From contig NZ_JAGQCU010000004.1 in assembly GCF_024346355.1 (NCBI RefSeq), positions 144,518-208,517 on the forward strand: a DNA stretch of 64,000 nucleotides, read 5' to 3'. Positions within the stretch are counted from its first letter, which is position 1, and the number at the start of each line of letters is the position of its first letter. The stretch comes from Cyanobium sp. ATX 6A2 (GTDB lineage Bacteria > Cyanobacteriota > Cyanobacteriia > PCC-6307 > Cyanobiaceae). Below, one piece after another: positions 45,371 to 54,983 of this stretch. The notes below the pieces were generated by a model that worked only from the letters and a program-made list of their open reading frames with translations, did no database searches and had not been told where the DNA came from. Made by a program: the position numbers and the translations under genes.

Positions 45371-46315
45371 GTGCCCTCCTACTGGTGGGTCAACCACAAA
45401 CAGACCTACCGGCAGGAGACCGACGGCGGCTACATCTGGTCGCCGAAGGTCAATGCCAATGGCGCGCGGAACGTGACCTACGACAACCTCAGCCGCTGCC
45501 AGTGGGGGGATGTGGTGTTCAGCTATGCCAATGGGCGGATCAGCCAGATCGGACTGGTGGAAACGGCAGCGGTCACGGCCACCAAGCCGCCGGAGTTCGG
45601 CTCAGCGGGGGAGAACTGGAGCCAGGAGGGCTGGCTGGTGCGGGTGAACTGGCAGCCGCTGCGCCAGGCCCTGGTGCCGCAGACGTTCTTTGAGCTGCTG
45701 CAACCGCTGCTGCCGGAACGCCACAGCCCGATCAGCACCAGCACCGGCCGGGGCAACCAGGGTGTGTACCTGGCAGGGCTGAGCGAATCCCTGGGGCTGC
45801 TGCTGCTCCAGCTGATCGAGGAGCACGCCGATGCAGCAGTGCGGGTGCACCTGGTGGTGCTGGCGGAAGAGGGCGACTACACCGCGGCGCTGCTCGATGA
45901 CATGCAGCGGTTGCGGGAGGTGCCCAGCAGCACCGAGCGCGATGCGCTCACCAAGGCGCGGCTGGGGCAGGGGTTGTTTCGCCATCGGGTGTCGGAGCTG
46001 GAGCCGGCCTGCAGGGCCACGGGCTTGTCGCGGCAGGAGTTCCTGGTGGCGAGCCACATCAAACCCTGGCGATCCTGCGACAACAGCGAACGTCTGAGCG
46101 GAGCCAACGGCCTGCTGCTCTCCCCCCATGTGGACAAGCTGTTTGATCGCCACTGGATCAGCTTCGACTCAGGCGGCGAGCTGATCTGGCAGCACGAGGC
46201 GGCAGGGGAAGCCTTGCGCTGCTGGGGCATTGAAGGGGCGAACCTGATCCGGCCGTTCAGCCGCGAACAGGAGGAGGCGTTCTTGAGTGCGCATCGGGAT
46301 GCCCTGAGGCACTGA
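45371..46315 (+). CDS. EVE-like domain-HNH endonuclease, probable modification-dependent nuclease
   Basis: From a GTG start, the 314-residue product has an N-terminal EVE/PUA-like domain (YWWVNHKQTYRQE, then GDVVFSYANGRISQIGLVE and WLVRVNW) and a C-terminal HNH_2 nuclease with SHIKPW, an NGLLLSP segment and DKLFDRHWISF. EVE domains read modified bases, so a type IV restriction role against modified phage DNA is likely but inferred. The gene is intact and lies 50 bases after the HNH-HIT pseudogene on the same strand. Confidence 0.75.
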   Translation: MPSYWWVNHKQTYRQETDGGYIWSPKVNANGARNVTYDNLSRCQWGDVVFSYANGRISQIGLVETAAVTATKPPEFGSAGENWSQEGWLVRVNWQPLRQALVPQTFFELLQPLLPERHSPISTSTGRGNQGVYLAGLSESLGLLLLQLIEEHADAAVRVHLVVLAEEGDYTAALLDDMQRLREVPSSTERDALTKARLGQGLFRHRVSELEPACRATGLSRQEFLVASHIKPWRSCDNSERLSGANGLLLSPHVDKLFDRHWISFDSGGELIWQHEAAGEALRCWGIEGANLIRPFSREQEEAFLSAHRDALRH

Positions 46316-46326
46316 GGCCGATGGGG

Positions 46327-46533
46327 TCAAGAGGCTTGGGTTGGTTTGGCCACAAAAGGCTGATCCGGCTGGCCAGGGCGCTTGATCACGGCGTGCGTGA
46401 GATCTTCCTCAGTGATTTCGGGGATCTCTTCATATTCCTCAGGTTGGATGATATGGGCATCCACGCGCTGAAGATCAGAGTGGATCGTGCCTTCAGGAGA
46501 AGTCAGGGAAAAAACGACGCTGTTCTCGTTCAT
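46327..46533 (-). CDS. brnA: BrnA-like antitoxin
   Basis: The 68-residue protein contains the segment HIIQPEEYEEIPEITEEDL, the pattern seen in BrnA antitoxins before the DNA-binding part. The usual C-terminal ribbon-helix-helix is short or absent here, so it may be a truncated form. It overlaps the BrnT gene by 41 bases and is convergent with the EVE-HNH gene. Confidence 0.6.
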   Translation of the reverse strand: MNENSVVFSLTSPEGTIHSDLQRVDAHIIQPEEYEEIPEITEEDLTHAVIKRPGQPDQPFVAKPTQAS

Positions 46534-46762
46534 TGGCCTTTCGCATGGAGATGATGTGCCTGATGCCGTTGCGCTCCGTGTAGATCACGATCACGGCGCG
46601 ACCTCGCAGCCATCCAACGCAGACGATTCTGACTTCACCATAGTCTCGCCTTCGATCGGGGACCTCGATCGTTGGGCCGGCGAAGACAGTCTCAGCATCG
46701 AGAAAATCCAGGCCGCGCTGCTCCAGAGTCCACTGGCGCTTGGCCGAGTCAAAGCGGATCAC
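46493..46762 (-). CDS. brnT: BrnT-family ribonuclease toxin
   Basis: From a GTG at 46762 the 89-residue product matches BrnT: IRFDSAKRQWTLEQRGLDFLDAETVF, then RRRDYGEVRIVCVGWLRGRAVIVIYTE and HIISMRKANEREQRRF. BrnT is a RelE-like RNase. The open frame upstream is the shadow of the neighbouring gene. The order toxin-antitoxin is the brnTA order. Confidence 0.8.
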   Translation of the reverse strand: MIRFDSAKRQWTLEQRGLDFLDAETVFAGPTIEVPDRRRDYGEVRIVCVGWLRGRAVIVIYTERNGIRHIISMRKANEREQRRFFPDFS

Positions 46763-47120
46763 CGGGCAGGAAGCGCTGGATGAAGGCCGCCAACGGCATG
46801 GGACCGCAGCGGGGAATCCAGCTGCCGCCGCCTGGGATCCGCCGCCAGCACTGCACCTGTAGGCGGGGGTCTGCGCAGGGGATGAGCTGCACCAGGTAGC
46901 GGTACTCGGCATCAGCCGCTTGCTCAGGACTCTGGATTGGCTCCGCCCTGGGCTGGGTGCTCAGAAAGGCGGCGAGGAAGGAGGCGGGTTCAGGATTTTC
47001 GCGCAGGGCTGCCGCGAAGCGCCAGGCGGCTCCGGTGGGGTAGCCGTCGTGGTGGAGGTAGAGGTGGTGCTCAAGGACGCCGGGAAAGCCGGAGAAGGAA
47101 AAGACGGCGCGGGTGGCCAA
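46749..47120 (-). CDS. Hypothetical protein with an LYLHHDGYPTGAAWRF motif
   Basis: A TTG-started frame of 123 residues begins ATRAVFSFSGFPG, continues LYLHHDGYPTGAAWRFAAAL, and ends in a segment YLVQLIPCADPRLQVQCWRR. The pattern looks like a real soluble domain but no family is recognised. It overlaps the BrnT start by 14 bases and may be transcribed with brnTA. The next 195 bases to hsdR are A+T-rich and hold no gene. Confidence 0.5.
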   Translation of the reverse strand: MATRAVFSFSGFPGVLEHHLYLHHDGYPTGAAWRFAAALRENPEPASFLAAFLSTQPRAEPIQSPEQAADAEYRYLVQLIPCADPRLQVQCWRRIPGGGSWIPRCGPMPLAAFIQRFLPGDPL

Positions 47121-47315
47121 GGGGCTGGAGCAGATGCTCCTATCAGTGCCACCGCTGTACCAGCTCTACAGCCGAGAAAGAGGCTGAGAAATAGTTAAGA
47201 AGCCCCTAGTTCCGTCACATTACAGGCACCAATAAGCAATGTTGCACATTGCTCCAAGTAGCAAGTCTTAAGGGAGGCGATTGCAGCAAATTAGGAGACG
47301 ATTTCCAAGTCTGGA

Positions 47316-50300
47316 CTAAGTTGCCCACTCGTCCGACAAACGCTCCGCCTGCTCGAGCACCAGCCGAATGGCCTCCTCTTGTCTGTCTGGAGGGTACTTG
47401 TATCGACGAAGTGTGATGCGAACCAGATTACGCAACCGTGCCCTCACACTTTCACGCTTCTTCCAATCGACGCTCGTGCTCTTGCGAAGCTTCTCTGTTA
47501 GCTCGAAGGCGATCTTCTTCAGCACCTCATCGCCCAGCTCGCGCACGGCACTCTCGTTGTTCGCCAACGCGTCGTAAAAAGCTAGTTCGGATTCGTTCAG
47601 ACCCAAGTTCTGGCCGCGCTTGGCCGCCTCCCGGAACTCCTTGGCCATCGCGATCAGCTCCTCGATGACCTGCGCACTCTCGATCGCGCGGCTGCGGTAG
47701 CGGTTCAACGCTGCCGCGAGCCGGTCGCTGAATTTCTTCTCCAGGACCACATTGGTACGGCTGCGGGATTTGATCTCGTCGTTGAGCAGTTTCTGAAGCA
47801 GTTCAACGGCAAAGTTGCGCTGCGGCAGCTGGCGCACCTCTTCGAGGAACGCGTCCGACAGCAGGCCGATGTCCGGCCTGTCCAGACCCGCGAGCTTGAA
47901 GATGTCCTCGACAGCTTCGGCCACCACCGCGTTGTCGAGGATCTGCTTCAGCACTGCATTCTTTCGATCTTGCGACAGCTTCTTGTCGGTTTCGGTGGCC
48001 TTTGCGATCACACCCTTGATGGCCTGGAAGAACGCGATCTCCTCGCGGAGGTAAATCGCCTCGTCCCGCGTTCCACAAAGCGAGAACGCTTTCGTGATGG
48101 CCAGCACCACGTCGAACCAGCGCTTCTTGCCGTCTTCCAGCCCGAGTATGAAGTTCGCTGCTGGCAAGAGGAGCGTCACGGCCTCGGTTCGATAGCCCAC
48201 GTAGTTGAAGCTGTGCAGGATGCTACGCGCCACCTCCATAAGCTCCTGGAGCTTGGCCATTGCCTGGATACTGTCTAAGGCTGGTTGCCCCTTGCCGCGG
48301 CTCTCTGTGTAGGACTTAAGCGCCCGTCGAAGCTCACCGGCGATACCGATGTAGTCAACAACCAGGCCACCTTCCTTGTCGCGGAACACGCGGTTCACAC
48401 GCGCGATCGCCTGCATCAGATTGTGGTCACGCATTGGCTTATCCACATACATAGTGTGCAAACATGGGACATCGAATCCTGTAAGCCACATGTCTCGGAC
48501 GATGACGATCTTCAATGAATCCTTCGAGTCCTTGAAGCGCCTTTCAAGCTGCTTCTTCGCCGTTGCGTTATAGATGTGAGGGCGTAACTTGGGATCGTCC
48601 GCGGCGGATCCGGTCATCACGATGCGGATCGTGCCGTCCTCGGGGCTGTAGTGGCTCGGCTTGTCCGCATCCTGGCTCGGTACCAGCGTGCCCTTCCACT
48701 GCGGGCGAAGCTCGACAATGGCGTCAAACAGATCGACGCAGATCTGGCGGCTCATTGCCACCACCATCGCCTTGCCATCCACGGCTGTGAGGCGCGCCTC
48801 AAAATGCTTGACCAGGTCCGCCGCTACTTCCTTAAGGCGGGGCTTTGCGCCGACCAGCTTCTCAAGCGCGGCCCACTTGGTCTTGGCCGCTTTGCGCAGC
48901 GCGACACTTTCTTCGTCCTCGAAAATTTCCTCGACCTGGTCGCTGAGCTGCTCGATCTCGGCCTGGTTGATGTCGAGCTTGGCTAGGCGGCTTTCATAGA
49001 AGATCGGCACCGTGGCGCCATCGTCCACCGCGTCCTGGATGTCGTAGACGCTGACGTAGTCGCCGAATACACCGCGCGTGTCCTTGTCATCGGTCTCCAC
49101 TGGCGTGCCGGTAAAGCCGACGAACGTCGCGTTCGGCAGCGCGTCGCGCAGATGCTTGGCAAAGCCGTACTTGTACTTGCCGGACTTCTTATCCAGCACC
49201 GCGCGGAAGCCGTACTGTGAGCGATGCGCCTCGTCGGCAATGACGACGATGTTGGTGCGGTCCGAAAGCTGAGGGAACCGCTCTTCCTCATCATCGGGCG
49301 AAAACTTCTGCACAGTGCTGAAGATGATCCCGCCCGACGGGCGCCCCGCCAGCAGCGCGCGCAGCTGCTCGCGATCCTCCGCCTGCTGCGGCGTCTCCCT
49401 CAGCAACGAGCGTGCGCCCATGAAGGTCTGGAACAGCTGCCCGTCCAGATCGTTGCGGTCGGTCACCACCACGAGGGTTGGATTCTGCATCTCGGGCCGC
49501 TGCATGAGTTTGGCAGCGAAGCACACCATCGAAATGCTCTTGCCCGAGCCCTGCGTATGCCAGATGATGCCTCCCTTGCGCGAACCTGGCTCGACCCGCT
49601 TGCCGGAGGCCGCGCGCTCTTCGCGCAACTCATTGGCGGCTGAAGGAATCTGGGTCGCCGCCATCACCGCCACCCGCACCGCCTCGCGCACCGCGTGGAA
49701 CTGGTGGTAGCCGGCGATCTTCTTGATCAGCCCTTCGTCACTCTGCTCGAACAGGACGAAATAGCGCAGGAAATCAAGCAGCAATTCGGGCGCGAAGAAG
49801 CCGCGCACGACTTTCTCAAGCTCGAACTGCAGCAGGGGCCGATCGTTCTCATTGTGGATTGTGCGCCACGGCAGGAAGCGTTCTCGGCTGGCAGTGAGCG
49901 ACCCGACCCGCGCGTTCAGCCCATCCGAGATCACCAGCGCCTCGTTGAAGACGAACAGGTCCGTGATCTCGGCTTTGTAGGCGTCGAGCTGATTGAAGGC
50001 CGACCAGATGTCAGCATGCTCAGCAGCCGGGTTTTTCAGCTCGATGACCGCAATCGGCAGCCCGTTGATAAAGCACACCAGATCCGGCCGCCGCGGCTGC
50101 TTGCTGCCCAGAACGGTGAACTGATTCACCACCAAGTAGCGGTTGGCCTGCGGTTGCTCGAAGTTGATCAACCGAACCCGGTCGCCACGCTTGACGTCGT
50201 CTTGCTCCACTTCCACCGGCAACCCATCAACCAGCGCCTCGTGAAAGCGCCGGTTGCTCTGTACGAGCGACGGCTCATGCAGCTTCGTCACGCGATGTAG

Positions 50301-50516
50301 AACCTCATCGAGTACCGCCTCCGGCACGCCTGGGTTCAGGCGCTGCAGTGCTTCGTGCAGCCTGCCGGTAAGCACCACCTGCCGGTAGTCGGTCCGCTCC
50401 GGTATCTCACCATCCGGCGCAATGTCTGGCCCGTGGCGGTACTCCCAGCCGGAGTCCTGGAACCATGTGAGTACAAGCTGTTCGAAGGCGTCTTCGGTAA
50501 GCATCGAGGCGGTCAT
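47316..50516 (-). CDS. hsdR: Type I restriction enzyme R subunit (HsdR)
   Basis: The 1066-residue protein has an N-terminal nuclease region with the D...ELK motif (CFINGLPIAVIELKNPA, about 155-171), Walker A WHTQGSGKSISMVCFAAKL (about 320), DEAD-like VIADEAHRSQYG and later helicase motifs (FTGTPVETDDKD, DMWLTGFDVPCLHTMYVDKP). It translocates DNA with ATP and cleaves at a distance once bound to the M2S core. It overlaps the SIR2 gene by four bases and is the last gene of the hsdM-S-SIR2-R operon. Base composition is less GC-rich than the core genome. Confidence 0.95.
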   Translation of the reverse strand: MTASMLTEDAFEQLVLTWFQDSGWEYRHGPDIAPDGEIPERTDYRQVVLTGRLHEALQRLNPGVPEAVLDEVLHRVTKLHEPSLVQSNRRFHEALVDGLPVEVEQDDVKRGDRVRLINFEQPQANRYLVVNQFTVLGSKQPRRPDLVCFINGLPIAVIELKNPAAEHADIWSAFNQLDAYKAEITDLFVFNEALVISDGLNARVGSLTASRERFLPWRTIHNENDRPLLQFELEKVVRGFFAPELLLDFLRYFVLFEQSDEGLIKKIAGYHQFHAVREAVRVAVMAATQIPSAANELREERAASGKRVEPGSRKGGIIWHTQGSGKSISMVCFAAKLMQRPEMQNPTLVVVTDRNDLDGQLFQTFMGARSLLRETPQQAEDREQLRALLAGRPSGGIIFSTVQKFSPDDEEERFPQLSDRTNIVVIADEAHRSQYGFRAVLDKKSGKYKYGFAKHLRDALPNATFVGFTGTPVETDDKDTRGVFGDYVSVYDIQDAVDDGATVPIFYESRLAKLDINQAEIEQLSDQVEEIFEDEESVALRKAAKTKWAALEKLVGAKPRLKEVAADLVKHFEARLTAVDGKAMVVAMSRQICVDLFDAIVELRPQWKGTLVPSQDADKPSHYSPEDGTIRIVMTGSAADDPKLRPHIYNATAKKQLERRFKDSKDSLKIVIVRDMWLTGFDVPCLHTMYVDKPMRDHNLMQAIARVNRVFRDKEGGLVVDYIGIAGELRRALKSYTESRGKGQPALDSIQAMAKLQELMEVARSILHSFNYVGYRTEAVTLLLPAANFILGLEDGKKRWFDVVLAITKAFSLCGTRDEAIYLREEIAFFQAIKGVIAKATETDKKLSQDRKNAVLKQILDNAVVAEAVEDIFKLAGLDRPDIGLLSDAFLEEVRQLPQRNFAVELLQKLLNDEIKSRSRTNVVLEKKFSDRLAAALNRYRSRAIESAQVIEELIAMAKEFREAAKRGQNLGLNESELAFYDALANNESAVRELGDEVLKKIAFELTEKLRKSTSVDWKKRESVRARLRNLVRITLRRYKYPPDRQEEAIRLVLEQAERLSDEWAT

Positions 50517-51627
50517 TCGTTGTAAGCGATGCGCCTCTCGGCCACATCAACGATGAGCTGCAGGTATCGCTCTACGAAATCGTGATAGCCGGCTGGGTAC
50601 CATAGCGGCTGGATGTTCAGCGTTAGTAGACGCGTCGCCTTCTCCTGCTTGTCTAGGGCCTCGGCAGGCGCAGGAAGGATCGCGTAGTGGTTGGGGATGG
50701 CATACTCATCTTCCTGTTTGGCCTTCTCGAATAATTCGAGCGTCCAGTCTTGCTCCAGGCTACAGCCCAGGAACAGGAGAGACTGCGAGACGTATACCTG
50801 CCGCAACGCCTTGGGCAATGACTTGTGGAAGTCGAACGGGTTCCCGTAGCCGGCTTCGTACTGAACCTGGGTCAGGATGTGGGTGGCAGGGTTGTCTGCA
50901 TCACCGTGCAACTTGAGCAGGCAGCGATCACCACGCACCAGGCGCTGGAAAAAGTTGTGTTCCTGAGTGCCGTGCATGTAGGCGTCGAATCGCACTTCAT
51001 CGCGCCCATACACCTGCTCAATCGCGTCGTCAAAATTCGTTGTGATGACACAGCCTTTGGCGATTCTTGGTAGGAGCATCATCGGTCCACCCAATTTGAC
51101 CTTCTGTATGCGGTACTTCGTACGCACGAAGTTGCTGGTTTGCACTTGGTCGTGTTCAAACAAGGCTTGGGCAGCGGCGAGGTACTGTCCCGTTTCGATT
51201 TGCATGTCGATTGCATCGGCATCAGCACTCGGTAAGCACCCCAACAACTCTTTGAGTGCCGCTCCCCATAACGGCATTCCCATCGGCATGGACATTCCAG
51301 CGCCGACAAAGGGAACGATGCGACCGCGCTGGACGGCCACGAGCAGTTCTGAGAAGGGCGTTTCAAGCCCATGGACGCGAGCAGCTTGAGACATGGTTCG
51401 TGGCGCTCTTGCAGCGATTCGTTTTGCCACTCTCCCTTTGCTTCGTAATAGGCGTCACGATCCAGCCAAAACAGTGCTTTGCTCTTCGTAAACTCGAGAC
51501 TGCCAATCCGGATTGGCTCGTCGACCTCAAACGCTTCGTTGAAATCCTTGCTAGTTTCGTATTCGTCATTGAGAAGCCGCATGGCCTCACGGACGAGCGG
51601 ATCTTCTCGCATATCGAGAGAACTCAC
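50513..51627 (-). CDS. SIR2-like domain protein within the type I RM operon (one-base frameshift)
   Basis: A GTG at 51627, overlapping the hsdS stop, opens REDPLVREAMRLLNDEYET and then FTKSKALFWLDRDAYYEA; after 85 codons the frame is lost. Adding one base at 51364 on the plus strand joins LLASMGLETPFSELLVAVQ to a SIR2-like domain (RIVPFVGAGMSMPMG, CVITTNFDDAIEQVYG, RCLLKLHGDADNP). The SIR2 frame alone could also start at 51394. SIR2 domains in defence loci often hydrolyse NAD+. The fused protein would be about 371 residues. A sequencing error at the break is plausible. Confidence 0.75.
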
Positions 51628-52925
51628 GTGCCTAACCCTTCTGGAACGCGGAGTTCACCCACAAGTAACTTTGGAAGGAGTGTGTCTCGGGTGACGGCAA
51701 GGGCTCGCGTCTGCTGCCTATTCCCGATCAGGGCCTCGAATATCTGCGTGACGATTTCGTTCGCCGCTTCGAGTAGTGGGTTTGTCGGCACTACGCAGAG
51801 TGCTTCGGTCAAGTGCTTGCGCTGTATGTGACCCATCGTGACAGCTTTCCCGGCGGCGATGGATCGAAAGTTCTCCAAGTGTTCTTTTGTCCAGTAAAAA
51901 AAGAACCATTTCGGAAAGCTCTTCGATGTGACCTTGAACAAATGTTGATTCAGTGCGCCACGCCCGCCGCACCAGACATCGACCTCGAGACTTCCTGACC
52001 AAGAAAACAGCACATCCCCATCGTCGACTACGTAAGCCGGGTCCAACCTTTGCGAGGCTCGCGCGGCACCCACCGTTGATCCGCCTTTCAGCTGCGCTAT
52101 TTTGATAACGGGGAGCCACTCCGTATCGCTCTCAGGTGGAAACTTTTGTAGCGCAAGCCCATTGAGATAGTCCGCAATCGTGTCGAGTGGCCTCACATTC
52201 CATCCCTCAGGAATCTCGCCCAGTTCGGAATCAATGAAGCGATCGGGGAAGAGGGCGAGGAGTTCGGGAGTGAGTCGCAAGCGGCGACATATGCTCTCCG
52301 GGGGCTCGCCGCTGGCTTTGGCGTAGACGGGGCCGAAGTCGACAAACCAGGACCTGAAAATTGCCTGAGAAATGGCCTCCAGCGTCTCGTTGATCCGGCG
52401 GTTCAGGTCGATCTTGTCGTCGAGCGTGGCAAGGATGTGAGCAATGGCTCTCTGTTGGGCTATAGGTGGAATTGGAATTAGAAGCTGCCGAAGTGTTCCA
52501 AGGTTGATCTTCTGCGTGACGCTACCTTGGAGACGCGAGCTCAACCACTGAATGGAATGTGGAGACTTCAAGCAATAGTCGACGAACCGGTGATCGACCT
52601 CATCATTAAGCGCGATGACGCCCACATCGCGCGAAACGTTAGCGCCTGCAAGCTCGGGAGAAACGATGGCCGTATGACCCGGTTCAGAGATCAAGTTGAT
52701 GAGAATCTCACCGCCCCGCAGAACTGTCCGCTCGAATTGAGAGCTAACTTTCTGAGAAACACGCTTCGCGTCGTCGTATTCGATCATCCCACCGCGGATG
52801 TCGCCGCCGCGAATGACAGGAACCCCACCGGCTACGAACTCGCCGACCTTGACGATGCCATACGTGATCCCTCGGTTGGGATCGCAAAGGTCACCGAGGG
52901 GCACATGGCTCCATTCAGCCGCCAT
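51624..52925 (-). CDS. hsdS: Type I restriction enzyme specificity subunit (HsdS)
   Basis: The 433-residue protein has two target-recognition domains: the first beginning WSHVPLGDLCDPNRGITYG and the second at GEIPEGWNVRPLDTIADYLN, each followed by a coiled spacer (AQQRAIAHILATLDDKIDLNRRINETLEAI is the central one, given here as AQQRAIAHILATLDDKID). HsdS sets the DNA target of the complex. The start at 52925 overlaps the hsdM stop by 11 bases. The target sequence cannot be predicted by eye. Confidence 0.9.
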   Translation of the reverse strand: MAAEWSHVPLGDLCDPNRGITYGIVKVGEFVAGGVPVIRGGDIRGGMIEYDDAKRVSQKVSSQFERTVLRGGEILINLISEPGHTAIVSPELAGANVSRDVGVIALNDEVDHRFVDYCLKSPHSIQWLSSRLQGSVTQKINLGTLRQLLIPIPPIAQQRAIAHILATLDDKIDLNRRINETLEAISQAIFRSWFVDFGPVYAKASGEPPESICRRLRLTPELLALFPDRFIDSELGEIPEGWNVRPLDTIADYLNGLALQKFPPESDTEWLPVIKIAQLKGGSTVGAARASQRLDPAYVVDDGDVLFSWSGSLEVDVWCGGRGALNQHLFKVTSKSFPKWFFFYWTKEHLENFRSIAAGKAVTMGHIQRKHLTEALCVVPTNPLLEAANEIVTQIFEALIGNRQQTRALAVTRDTLLPKLLVGELRVPEGLGT

Positions 52926-54897
52926 AGCCAAGCCTCGCCAAGTTCTCGCGAATCGCCCGTTCCAGACGCGCACTCTCGCCGAACTGCGCGTCAAGCTGCG
53001 CCGTCAGCCGCGCCATCTTTTCCTCGAATGGTTCGCCATCCTCCTCCTGCACCACAGCACCCACGTAGCGAGCCGGCGTGAGCGTATGGTCGTGCTTGCG
53101 AATGTTGTCTAGCTTAAGGGCCTTGCAGAAGCCCAGTTCGTCGACATAACAAACGCCACGCTTCCACGCGTGAAAGGTGCCGGCGATCTTGCGGATGTCG
53201 TCGACGCTGAAGTCGCGCAGAACGCGATCTTTCATGTAGCCCAGATTGCGGGCGTCGATGAAGAGCGTCTCACCCGCGCGGTCGCGCCAGCGCAACTCGC
53301 CGCTGCCTCGCGCGGCCTTGCTGCGCGTGAGGAACCATATGCACGCCGGTATCTGCGTGTTGGTGAAGAGCTGGCTGGGCAGCGCCACCATGCACTCCAC
53401 AAGGTCTGACTCGACGATGGCCTTGCGGATCTCGCCTTCGTTATTGGTGTTGCTGCTCATCGAGCCGTTGGCCAGCAGCAGTGCCATGCTGCCCTGCGGC
53501 GCCAAGTGGTGGATCATGTGCTGCATCCACGCGAAGTTGGCGTTGCCCGCGGGCGGGATACCGTACTTCCAGCGCGGGTCGTCGTCCTTCACGCCGGCGT
53601 TCCACTCCTTCATGTTGAAGGGTGGATTGGCCATGATGAAGTCGGCGCGCAGGTCGGGGTGCTGGTCGCGCGTGTAGGTGCTGGCCGGCTCCTTGCCGAA
53701 GTCATAGTCCATGCCGCGGATGGCCATGTTCATCGACGCCAGCCGCCAGGTTGTGGGGTTGGATTCCTGGCCGTAGATGGAGAGCTGGCCCACGCGGCCG
53801 CCGTGCTCCTCCACGAACTTCTCGCTCTGTACGAAGAAGCCGCCCGAGCCGCAGCAAGGGTCGTACACCCGGCCCTGGAAGGGCTGCAGCATTTCGACGA
53901 TGGTGGCAACGATACTCTTGGGCGTGTAATACTGGCCACCCTTCTTACCCTCGGCGATGGCGAACTCACCGAGGAAGTATTCGTACACGTGGCCGAGGAT
54001 ATCTTTGGCCTTAAGCGTGCCGTGGTGGAACGGTATCTTACCAATAACCTCGTCAATCAGACTGGGTAGTGCGGAGTCAATCTGCTTGCGCGCGTAATCC
54101 TTTTCCAGCACACCTTTGAGTTTGGGATTCTCCTTTTCTACTGCCTCCAGTGCGTCGTCCAGCAGCCGTCCAATGCCCTTGAACTCGTACTCGGCGGTCT
54201 TGCCATTTGTGACCTGCAGCTTGATGCCAACCCCTACCTTGGCGTGCGCCTGGATGAAGTCCCAGCGCGCGAGCGCCGGCACCCAGAAGACGTTGTTCTC
54301 CGTGTAATAGTCACGCGCTTCGAGCTCGTCGGGGATCAGGTCTTCGGCGTCCTCGCCCAGGTAGTAATCGTGCGCCGGGTCGCGGAAGACATTCTCCAGC
54401 TCGGCACGGCGCTCCTTGAAGGAGTCGGACACATACTTGAGGAAGATGAGGCCGAGCACGACGTGCTTGTAGACGGCAGCGTCAAGCATCGGCAGCAGCT
54501 TGTTGGCTGCCGTCCAGAGCTTCTTGTCGAGGTCGTTGAGGAATTTCTGGGGGTCGCTTGGCAGCGTTGAAGGAGTGTCTATAGGAAGAAAACGGTTAGC
54601 TGGATCTAACGGACTTGTCAAAAGGGAGGAATTGCTCTTGCTGGTTTCCTCTATGTCGTCATCCACGTCCCTGGCAAGGGTGGTCTGCTGGTACGAGGGG
54701 TCAGGGTCCACCAGGGACACCGAATCGCTGCGGCCCCTACCCCGCAGCACGATCCCTTTGGCCACAAGCGTCGCCTTTACCTCCTCGTAGAGAGCCTCTT
54801 CCCAGCCAAGGGACTCCCGCAGGACTGGATTTTTGGCGGGGCTGCCAACTTCCCCAAGAGCTTCGAGGAAGTCGTTCAGCTGGTCCTGATCAGGCAT
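52915..54897 (-). CDS. hsdM: Type I DNA adenine methyltransferase (HsdM)
   Basis: The 660-residue protein has a winged-helix N-terminal domain (NPVLRESLGWEEALYEEVKA, then VLRGRGRSDSVSL), an HsdM N-terminal helical domain and the N6-adenine methylase core with motif I (VYDPCCGSGGFFVQSEKF, about 340) and motif IV NPPF (about 420). It methylates adenine in the host target and forms the M2S core with HsdS. First gene of the operon. The extra wHTH domain makes it longer than classical HsdM. Confidence 0.93.
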   Translation of the reverse strand: MPDQDQLNDFLEALGEVGSPAKNPVLRESLGWEEALYEEVKATLVAKGIVLRGRGRSDSVSLVDPDPSYQQTTLARDVDDDIEETSKSNSSLLTSPLDPANRFLPIDTPSTLPSDPQKFLNDLDKKLWTAANKLLPMLDAAVYKHVVLGLIFLKYVSDSFKERRAELENVFRDPAHDYYLGEDAEDLIPDELEARDYYTENNVFWVPALARWDFIQAHAKVGVGIKLQVTNGKTAEYEFKGIGRLLDDALEAVEKENPKLKGVLEKDYARKQIDSALPSLIDEVIGKIPFHHGTLKAKDILGHVYEYFLGEFAIAEGKKGGQYYTPKSIVATIVEMLQPFQGRVYDPCCGSGGFFVQSEKFVEEHGGRVGQLSIYGQESNPTTWRLASMNMAIRGMDYDFGKEPASTYTRDQHPDLRADFIMANPPFNMKEWNAGVKDDDPRWKYGIPPAGNANFAWMQHMIHHLAPQGSMALLLANGSMSSNTNNEGEIRKAIVESDLVECMVALPSQLFTNTQIPACIWFLTRSKAARGSGELRWRDRAGETLFIDARNLGYMKDRVLRDFSVDDIRKIAGTFHAWKRGVCYVDELGFCKALKLDNIRKHDHTLTPARYVGAVVQEEDGEPFEEKMARLTAQLDAQFGESARLERAIRENLARLGYGG

Positions 54898-54983
54898 CGA
54901 GGGATCAGGTCACGCGTCGCTGGGGGGAGTCTGCCTGCAGTTGGGTCGGTTTGGGCGTAAACAGGCACGAGCGGGGCGATCGG

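Noticed and set aside
51079..51366. Continuation of the 51627 reading frame beyond the SIR2 junction
   Set aside because: Ser/Cys/Trp-rich and out of frame with the clear SIR2 domain; judged a result of the frameshift.
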